This document shows, in pieces, positions 1 through 5,101 of a stretch of DNA of 6,486 bases. The stretch comes from an uncultured Bacillota bacterium (GTDB lineage Bacteria > Bacillota_I > Bacilli_A > RF39 > UBA660), in contig CAMENK010000039.1 in assembly GCA_945928335.1 (NCBI GenBank), positions 1 to 6,486 of the forward strand, given 5' to 3'. The first letter of the stretch is position 1. Each line of letters begins with the position of its first letter. A program made the position numbers and the translations under genes. Under the pieces are notes generated by a model. The model had not been told where the DNA came from. It did not search any database and saw only the letters and a list, made by a program, of their open reading frames with translations.

Positions 1-1662
1 AATAAAAATGAAATTAAAATTAAAAAAACTAAGATGAGTTTTTGGACAGCATTAAAATTAAGTTTTAATAATATTAAGACTAAGAAAGGTAGAACTTTTT
101 TAACTGCTTTTGCTTCTAGTATAGGTGTTATAGGTATTAGTATTATTCTTTCTTTAAGTAATGGATTTGATAAGCAAGTTGATAAATATGAAAAGAATAC
201 TTTTAGTAGTTTTCCTATTACTATTAGTAAAAGCTCAATGCAAATGAACGAGAGTCAGATGGAAAATTTAATGGGTGCAGTTATGCCTGGTGAAGAAGAT
301 TATCCAGAAGATAAAATAATATTTCCTTTTGATTTGAGTTCTTATGATCTTTTGCATACTAATAATTTAAATAGAGATTATATAGAATATATTGAAGGTT
401 TAGATGATACTTTAATAAGTGGTATTTCATATACACGTGCGACTGGGTTAAATTTACTTGTTAAATATGATGATTCTGTTAAGAGTGTTAGTACTTCTGA
501 TTTAAGTATGGGTGTAATTCCTAAAGAATTAGATAATGAAGACTTTATGAGTGAAGCATTTGATTTATTAGAAGGAAAAATTCCTACCGAAATAACTGAT
601 TTAGTTTTAGTTGTTGATAATAAAAATAGGGTTGATGCTAAAATTCTTAAGACTTTAGGAATAGATTATGATAAAGAGAAAATAGATTTTAGTGAAATAA
701 TAGGAAAAGAAATAAAGTTAGTATTTAATAATGATTATTATACTTCTTTTAGGGGAATGTATATTCCTAATATTGATTATGAAGATGTATATGATAGTGA
801 AAATAATTTAACTTTAAAAATTGTTGGTATTGTTAGATCTAAAGAAGATAATTACTTAGGTCAGATAGCTACTTCAGTTAATAGTATAGGTAATATAACA
901 GATACTAAATCTATGATGAGTACTACTAATATTGGAAATATATTATATAGAAATAATTTAGTAGAAAAAGTTATAAGTGTTAATAGTACTAGTGATATAG
1001 TAGAAGCACAAGAAAAATTAGATGTTAATATTATGACTGGAGAAGTTCTTAATGAAGAAGACAAACATAATATGATGATTTATTTAGGTAGTGAAGATGA
1101 TCCTTATCTTGTTAGTATTTATCCTAAAGATTTTAATAGTAAAGATAAAATAATAGAATATTTAGATAAATATAATGAAGGTAAAAGTGATGATGAAAAA
1201 ATAGTTTATAATGATTTAGCTTCTACATTTGTTACATTTGGTTCTAAAGTTATGGATGCGATTACAATTGTACTTGTTTCCTTTAGTGCGGTTAGTTTAA
1301 TAGTAAGTTCTATAATGATTGGTATTATAACTTATATAAGTGTATTAGAGAGAACTAAAGAAATAGGTATTTTAAGAGCACTTGGTGCTAGAAAGAAAGA
1401 TATTAGTAGAGTATTTAATGCTGAAACTTTAATTGTAGGTATTTTAAGTGGACTTATTGGTGTTTTAATTGCTAGATTATTAGTATTTCCTATAAATATG
1501 GTTCTTGAAGATTTAACTGGATTAAAAACAGTTGCTATCTTAAATCCTTGGCATGCATTATTATTAATAGTGGTTAGTACTTTGTTAACTTTAATAGGTG
1601 GTTCTATTCCAGCTAGAATGGCTAGTAAAAAGGATCCTGTTATTGCACTTAGAACTGAATAA
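1..1662 (+). CDS. MacB/FtsX-type ABC transporter permease, C-terminal part of a probable ATPase-permease fusion (5' end outside window)
   Basis: Membrane subunit of a type VII (MacB/FtsX-like) ABC transporter. Numbering from the Met at 34, helix 1 is about 21-44 and follows the motif SFNNIKTKKGRTFLTAF. A large outside domain (about 45-405), acidic and without cysteine, matches the MacB periplasmic-domain layout. Three helices follow at about 409-437, 466-487 and 504-524. The FtsX signature is ERTKEIGILRALGARKKD (439-456) and the tail is PARMASKKDPVIALRTE. The frame is open back to base 1, and the first 11 codons (NKNEIKIKKTK) read as a Lys-rich linker. No Shine-Dalgarno precedes the ATG at 34. 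In Bacillota, similar permeases often follow an ABC ATPase in one polypeptide, so I infer the ATPase lies upstream. The alternative is a free permease starting at 34. Family confidence is high; substrate is unknown (peptide, lipid or antimicrobial export are possible for the family). Confidence 0.9.
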   Translation, partial: NKNEIKIKKTKMSFWTALKLSFNNIKTKKGRTFLTAFASSIGVIGISIILSLSNGFDKQVDKYEKNTFSSFPITISKSSMQMNESQMENLMGAVMPGEEDYPEDKIIFPFDLSSYDLLHTNNLNRDYIEYIEGLDDTLISGISYTRATGLNLLVKYDDSVKSVSTSDLSMGVIPKELDNEDFMSEAFDLLEGKIPTEITDLVLVVDNKNRVDAKILKTLGIDYDKEKIDFSEIIGKEIKLVFNNDYYTSFRGMYIPNIDYEDVYDSENNLTLKIVGIVRSKEDNYLGQIATSVNSIGNITDTKSMMSTTNIGNILYRNNLVEKVISVNSTSDIVEAQEKLDVNIMTGEVLNEEDKHNMMIYLGSEDDPYLVSIYPKDFNSKDKIIEYLDKYNEGKSDDEKIVYNDLASTFVTFGSKVMDAITIVLVSFSAVSLIVSSIMIGIITYISVLERTKEIGILRALGARKKDISRVFNAETLIVGILSGLIGVLIARLLVFPINMVLEDLTGLKTVAILNPWHALLLIVVSTLLTLIGGSIPARMASKKDPVIALRTE

Positions 1663-1695
1663 GATAAAAATTTAGGGTTATATTATTTAAAGAGA

Positions 1696-1703
1696 GATGT
1701 GAT
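1696..1703 (+). promoter_or_regulatory. Extended Shine-Dalgarno for the CmpB-like gene
   Basis: GATGTGAT differs by one base from GAGGTGAT, which is complementary to the 16S rRNA 3' end, and it lies exactly three bases before the ATG at 1707. It supports that start codon. The same word with the same spacing precedes the phosphatase gene. Confidence 0.6.
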
Positions 1704-1706
1704 TGT

Positions 1707-2351
1707 ATGTATAAAATATGTGTTTTGGTAGTTTTGTTTCTAATATATTCATTTTTAGGATGGATAATTGAGACTACTTGGACTTTAATTGTTGAAAAAA
1801 AATTTGTAAATAGAGGCTTTTTAATTGGACCAGTTGTACCTATTTATGGAACTGGTGGAATGCTTATTTATTTACTTGCAGGTTTATTTATGAAAAAACC
1901 TATAATATTATTTATTATGTCTATGTTGGTTTGTTCATTACTTGAATATTTTACAAGTTATGTTATGGAAAAGGTGTTTAAAACAAGATGGTGGGATTAT
2001 TCTAAAAGAAAGTTTAATATAAATGGTAGAATTTGTTTGTTTAATATTTTATGTTTTGGTGTTATGAGTATGATTATTGTATATGTTGCTAATCCTTTCT
2101 TTTTAAATATAATACATAAAATAGATCCTATGGTGTTGAAAGTAGTAGTAGTTATTTTATCGATGTTATTTATAGTGGATTTTGGTATTTCAACTAAGAT
2201 AATATATAATTTTAGAGGTATAAGTAAAAATGTTCATGTAGATTCAACTGAAGAAGTAAATAGTAAAGTTAAGGAAGTCTTATTAAGTAGAGGCGCTTTA
2301 TTAAGAAGAATTGCTAAGTCGTATCCTAATTTTAAAGTTAAAAGAAGTTAA
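1707..2351 (+). CDS. CmpB-like 'putative ABC-transporter type IV' membrane protein
   Basis: A 214-residue integral membrane protein resembling the family named ABC_trans_CmpB / DUF1113 (Pfam PF06541). Visible family signatures are FLGWIIET (16-23) in helix 1, FVNRGFLIGP (33-42) followed by PIYGTG (45-50), LEYFTSYVMEKVF (79-91), RWWDYS (94-99) and NINGRICL (104-111). Five helices are apparent at about 3-22, 44-62, 65-85, 108-128 and 143-165, and a charged, basic C-terminal tail (166-214) is probably cytoplasmic. Despite the family name, no ATPase partner or substrate is established, and there are no ATP-binding motifs here. The gene follows the ABC permease after 44 bases with no terminator, so co-transcription is likely and a shared role is possible but unproven. 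Length is complete for the family. The start at 1707 is supported by the GATGTGAT ribosome site. Confidence 0.85.
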   Translation: MYKICVLVVLFLIYSFLGWIIETTWTLIVEKKFVNRGFLIGPVVPIYGTGGMLIYLLAGLFMKKPIILFIMSMLVCSLLEYFTSYVMEKVFKTRWWDYSKRKFNINGRICLFNILCFGVMSMIIVYVANPFFLNIIHKIDPMVLKVVVVILSMLFIVDFGISTKIIYNFRGISKNVHVDSTEEVNSKVKEVLLSRGALLRRIAKSYPNFKVKRS

Positions 2352-2377
2352 ACGGGAATTATTTCAGTTTTTTTCTT
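2350..2377 (+). terminator. Weak intrinsic terminator after the CmpB-like gene
   Basis: An imperfect hairpin begins in the stop codon. Arm 2350-2358 pairs with 2362-2370 around a TTA loop, with one G-A mismatch (2354/2366) and one G-T wobble. Seven Ts (2368-2374) and CTT follow. Position and U-tract fit a terminator; the stem is weak, so partial read-through is likely. Confidence 0.4.
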
Positions 2378-2381
2378 ATTG

Positions 2382-2390
2382 TGATAAAAT
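2382..2390 (+). promoter_or_regulatory. Extended -10 promoter candidate for the HAD phosphatase gene
   Basis: TGATAAAAT fits the extended -10 form TGnTATAAT with one mismatch in the hexamer. No good -35 is visible 16-18 bases upstream; the best is TTCAGT at 2363, three of six matches. A transcript would begin near 2397, giving a leader of about 12 bases that starts at the ribosome site. Independent transcription after the weak terminator is an inference. Confidence 0.4.
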
Positions 2391-2396
2391 ATTTTT

Positions 2397-2405
2397 GGAT
2401 GTGAT
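2397..2405 (+). promoter_or_regulatory. Extended Shine-Dalgarno for the HAD phosphatase gene
   Basis: GGATGTGAT is one base from GGAGGTGAT and lies three bases before the ATG at 2409. It selects this Met rather than the in-frame Met two codons later. Confidence 0.65.
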
Positions 2406-2408
2406 AGT

Positions 2409-3173
2409 ATGAAGATGATTGTAATTGATTTAGATGGAACACTTTTAAATAGAAAAAGAATGATATCAGAGAGTAGTGAAAAATATTTAAATGAATTAAA
2501 AAATAATGGTTATATAATTGTTATTGCTACTGGTAGAATGTTAACATCTGCTTTAAAAGCTACTAATGGAGCAAGTTTTGCTAATTATATCATTAGTGAT
2601 ACAGGTTCTTGTATTTATGATGTTATTGATAAAAAGTTTATAATTAAAAATGTTATTAGTAAAGATACAATAAATAAATTATTTACAAATGTTAATAACT
2701 TTTCTTATATTAGCATTTGCAGTAAAGATGTAATTTTTAGATATAGTTTAGAAGACATTTATGATAAAGATTATATTGTTAATAAATGTGATGAAGTTAC
2801 TCATATTACTATAAGTTTTGATAATAATGAAACAACTATTAATGTTTATAATGAAATGCTTAATAGTTTTAATGATGTGGAAGTTATTATAATGCAAGAT
2901 TCTTTTTCGGATAGAAAGTACATTGAAGTATTGGCTAATGAAAGTTCTAAGTTTAATGGTATAAAAAAATTAGCAGATTATTTAAATATTAGTGTTAAAG
3001 ATGTTATTGCTTTTGGAGATGGTCTTAATGATATTGATATGGTAAAAAATAGTGGCTATGGTGTAGCGCTTAAGAATGCTTTAGAAGAAGTAAAGTTAGT
3101 TTCTGATGATATTACTGAATTTGATAATGATCATGATGGGGTTGTTAATTATTTAAAAGAATTTATAAAGTAG
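2409..3173 (+). CDS. Cof-type HAD-superfamily (IIB) phosphatase
   Basis: Soluble Mg-dependent hydrolase of the Cof/HAD-IIB group, which dephosphorylates small phosphorylated metabolites such as sugar phosphates or flavin/pyridoxal cofactors through an aspartyl-phosphate. All four motifs are present: motif I DLDGT (7-11; D7 nucleophile, D9 acid/base), motif II with T41 in ATGR, motif III lysine probably K181 in SKFNGIKKL, and motif IV GDGLNDIDM (203-211; D204 and D208 for Mg). The C2B cap inserted between motifs II and III spans about 80-180 and is the substrate-selecting part; it has no recognisable specificity signature. Length (254 residues) is near the lower end for Cof proteins, with nothing missing. 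It has its own candidate promoter upstream and a terminator downstream. Family assignment is firm; substrate is unknown. Confidence 0.93.
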   Translation: MKMIVIDLDGTLLNRKRMISESSEKYLNELKNNGYIIVIATGRMLTSALKATNGASFANYIISDTGSCIYDVIDKKFIIKNVISKDTINKLFTNVNNFSYISICSKDVIFRYSLEDIYDKDYIVNKCDEVTHITISFDNNETTINVYNEMLNSFNDVEVIIMQDSFSDRKYIEVLANESSKFNGIKKLADYLNISVKDVIAFGDGLNDIDMVKNSGYGVALKNALEEVKLVSDDITEFDNDHDGVVNYLKEFIK

Positions 3174-3191
3174 TTATATTCTTTTTTTCTT
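3155..3191 (+). terminator. Intrinsic terminator spanning the end of the HAD phosphatase gene
   Basis: Left arm 3155-3168 pairs with 3174-3185: seven pairs (AAAAGAA with TTCTTTT), a two-base bulge (3162-3163), then five pairs, around a five-base loop AGTAG at 3169-3173. The run TTTTTTTCTT (3182-3191) supplies the U-tract. The stop codon TAG (3171-3173) sits inside the loop. The stem is almost all A-T, hence moderate confidence. Confidence 0.5.
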
Positions 3192-3200
3192 GTATTATTT

Positions 3201-3227
3201 TTGAGATGTGATAGAATAAAATATAAT
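3201..3227 (+). promoter_or_regulatory. Promoter region for the AMP-binding ligase gene
   Basis: Two overlapping readings exist. One is TTGAGA (3201-3206, five of six to TTGACA) with TATAAT (3222-3227, consensus) but a short 15-base spacer, giving a start near 3234. The other is an extended -10, TGATAGAAT (3209-3217), like the TGATAAAAT before the phosphatase gene, with a poor -35 TTGTAT at 3190-3195 and a start near 3224. The region lies between a terminator and a ribosome site, which favours a real promoter. Confidence 0.5.
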
Positions 3228-3233
3228 TATTTG

Positions 3234-3239
3234 AAAGGA
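3234..3239 (+). promoter_or_regulatory. Shine-Dalgarno for the AMP-binding ligase gene
   Basis: AAAGGA lies seven bases before the ATG at 3247 and fixes that start. Confidence 0.65.
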
Positions 3240-3246
3240 AAATATT

Positions 3247-5022
3247 ATGAAAGAGTTAACTGGTTATTCTTCTATAGATAAACCTTGGCTTAAAAGTTAT
3301 GATTTTGATGTTGATAAATTAATTATTCCTGATATGTCTATTTATCAGATGGTTTTAGAATATACTAAAAATTATCTTAATAATGTAGCACTTGAAGTAA
3401 GAACAAGTTCAAACAATTTTGGAAAGGGTATTCAACTAACTTATAAAGATTATCTAAAAAAAATGAGAGATTTTGCTAAGTCATTGTCACTTTTAGGTAT
3501 TAAAAGTAGTGACATACTAACGACAATTTTACCTAATATCCCAGAAAGTAGAGTATCAATTTATGGCTCTAATATTTTGGGGGCTACTCCTTATTCAATT
3601 ACACCTTTAATCGCACCTGAAAAATTAGGAAAAATTATTTCAGAAAATGAAATTAAAAATATGTTTATATTTTTACCTTTTTATGATAAGTATAAATCAG
3701 TTATAGATAATAGTAAGTTAGATAATATTGTTTTTGTAGATGGATTAGAATCTTTACCTAAGCCTATTGCAACTTTTTATAGATTAAAAAATAATATAAG
3801 AATACCTAATGGTAGAAACAATATTAGTTATACAGAATTTATTAGTGAAGGCAGAAAGGCCAAAGAAGATATAGTTCCTTATTATGAAAAAGACCATATA
3901 GCTTTAATAGTGGGAACTAGTGGTACTACTGGAGTTCCTAAAGGTGTTTGTTTAACAGATACTAATTTAAACGCTTCGGCTATCCAGCATATGGCTACTG
4001 GTTTATTTAAAGAAAAAGATGTTTTTTTAGATGTTTTGCTTCAATCAATTGCTTATGGGGTTGCAGCAATGCATTATACAACTTGTGGTGGTTTAAAATC
4101 TGTATTAATTCCTGAACTTGTTACTGATAAATTGCCAGGTTTGATTAAAAAAATTAATCCCGATCATTTTTTAGGAGGGCCAGTTCATTGTTTAAATATA
4201 TACAATAGTGATGAGTTTAAAAATGGAGAAATTCCTGTTATTAAAAATTTTGTATCTGGAGGAGCAAGTCTTAAGAAAGATATTGAAAAGGGTTTAAACA
4301 AAGTTGATGAAGATTTTTGTGAAGATGGAAAAGTAAAAAAATTATTTGTAAGACAAGGTTTAGGGTCTACTGAAAATACTGGTGGTGGTTTTTATGCGAT
4401 GCCAGGAACATATAAGTTTGGTGGTGTTGGAATACCTTTACCTTTAGTTAATGCTGGTATTTTTAAGCCTGGAACTGATGAAGAATTACCTTATGGTATG
4501 GAAGGAGAACTTTGTTTAACTGGCCCTACTGTAATGAAAGAATATCTTAATAATAAAGATGAAACAAATAAAGTATTAAAAATTCATAAGGATGGAAAAA
4601 TATGGTTGCATATGGGAGATTTAGGTATTATGGATAAAGATGGACAATTTTTTCATAAATATAGAATAAGTAATATTTTTATGAGAAAAGGTTTTAATGT
4701 CCATCCTGGAAAAATAAATGAATTTTTAGAAAGTTTACCAATGATTAAAAATTGTGGCGTTATTGCTGTTGAGCATCCTCTAGAAGAAATGGTTCCTATT
4801 GCTTTTATTTCATTAAATAAGGAGTATAAATCAAAAGAAGATGAAGTTAAATATGCAATAGAAGATTTATGTAATAAGAATTTAGATGAACCTGCAATAC
4901 CTTTTAAATATATTTATTTGGAAGATTTACCATTAAATGCAGGTGGAAAGGTAAACTTACCTTTACTTAAAGAAATTTATGAATCTCAATATAGGGATAT
5001 AAAACTAGTATTGAAAAAGTGA
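3247..5022 (+). CDS. AMP-binding (acyl-adenylate-forming) ligase, acyl-CoA synthetase-like
   Basis: A 591-residue enzyme of the ANL superfamily, which activates a carboxylic acid with ATP to an acyl-AMP and normally passes it to CoA or a carrier thiol. Visible motifs: P-loop A3 GTSGTTGVPKG (223-233), A5 GLGSTE (371-376), A7 WLHMGDLG (453-460) with the ribose-binding D458, conserved R473, and A10 PLNAGGKVN (562-570) with K568, the lysine needed for adenylation. The N-terminus TGYSSIDKPWLKSY resembles a lead-in seen in AMP-binding proteins of gut Bacillota. The hinge/A8 segment 473-492 departs from the usual GRxKDxI...PxEIE pattern: N476 replaces Asp and K489 replaces Glu. No carrier domain, thioesterase or other biosynthetic gene is nearby, so the acid could be a fatty, aromatic or amino acid. 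Full length; own promoter and terminator. Superfamily certain, substrate unknown. Confidence 0.92.
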   Translation: MKELTGYSSIDKPWLKSYDFDVDKLIIPDMSIYQMVLEYTKNYLNNVALEVRTSSNNFGKGIQLTYKDYLKKMRDFAKSLSLLGIKSSDILTTILPNIPESRVSIYGSNILGATPYSITPLIAPEKLGKIISENEIKNMFIFLPFYDKYKSVIDNSKLDNIVFVDGLESLPKPIATFYRLKNNIRIPNGRNNISYTEFISEGRKAKEDIVPYYEKDHIALIVGTSGTTGVPKGVCLTDTNLNASAIQHMATGLFKEKDVFLDVLLQSIAYGVAAMHYTTCGGLKSVLIPELVTDKLPGLIKKINPDHFLGGPVHCLNIYNSDEFKNGEIPVIKNFVSGGASLKKDIEKGLNKVDEDFCEDGKVKKLFVRQGLGSTENTGGGFYAMPGTYKFGGVGIPLPLVNAGIFKPGTDEELPYGMEGELCLTGPTVMKEYLNNKDETNKVLKIHKDGKIWLHMGDLGIMDKDGQFFHKYRISNIFMRKGFNVHPGKINEFLESLPMIKNCGVIAVEHPLEEMVPIAFISLNKEYKSKEDEVKYAIEDLCNKNLDEPAIPFKYIYLEDLPLNAGGKVNLPLLKEIYESQYRDIKLVLKK

Positions 5023-5042
5023 AATCATAATTTCACTTTTTT
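5014..5042 (+). terminator. Intrinsic terminator overlapping the ligase stop codon
   Basis: A perfect 12-base-pair hairpin: 5014-5025 pairs with 5030-5041 around a CATA loop. The core is GTGAAAT/ATTTCAC, flanked by an A-run on the left and six Ts (5037-5042) on the right. The TGA stop (5020-5022) lies in the left arm. The A-run/T-run symmetry means it could also work on the other strand. Confidence 0.75.
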
Positions 5043-5067
5043 AGTTTTATTTAAAATATATTTATTG

Positions 5068-5073
5068 TATAAT
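5068..5073 (+). promoter_or_regulatory. -10 promoter element for the histidine kinase gene
   Basis: Consensus TATAAT just after the terminator, predicting a start near 5080 and a leader of about 22 bases. No convincing -35 exists at normal spacing (TTTTAT with a 17-base spacer). In DNA this AT-rich a chance match is possible, but position supports it. Confidence 0.45.
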
Positions 5074-5090
5074 ATATTTAGTTAAGAATA

Positions 5091-5098
5091 GAGGGGAT
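5091..5098 (+). promoter_or_regulatory. Shine-Dalgarno for the histidine kinase gene
   Basis: GAGGGGAT is one base from GAGGTGAT and three bases before the ATG at 5102, the same register as at the second and third genes. It fixes the start of a gene whose end is not visible. Confidence 0.7.
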
Positions 5099-5101
5099 AT
5101 T

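Noticed and set aside
861..1064. Minus-strand open frame of 67 codons inside the ABC permease gene
   Set aside because: It is antisense to a strongly supported coding region, has no ribosome site of note and no recognisable motif; it is a shadow.
1658..1687. Inverted repeat between the ABC permease and CmpB-like genes (ten-base arms, one mismatch, ten-base loop)
   Set aside because: All pairs are A-T, the loop is long and no T-run follows, so it is not a convincing terminator; in DNA this AT-rich such pairing arises by chance.
3247..5022. Reading the AMP-binding gene as part of a nonribosomal peptide or lipopeptide cluster
   Set aside because: No carrier-protein domain, condensation domain, phosphopantetheinyl transferase or thioesterase is in view, and terminators/promoters separate it from its neighbours.
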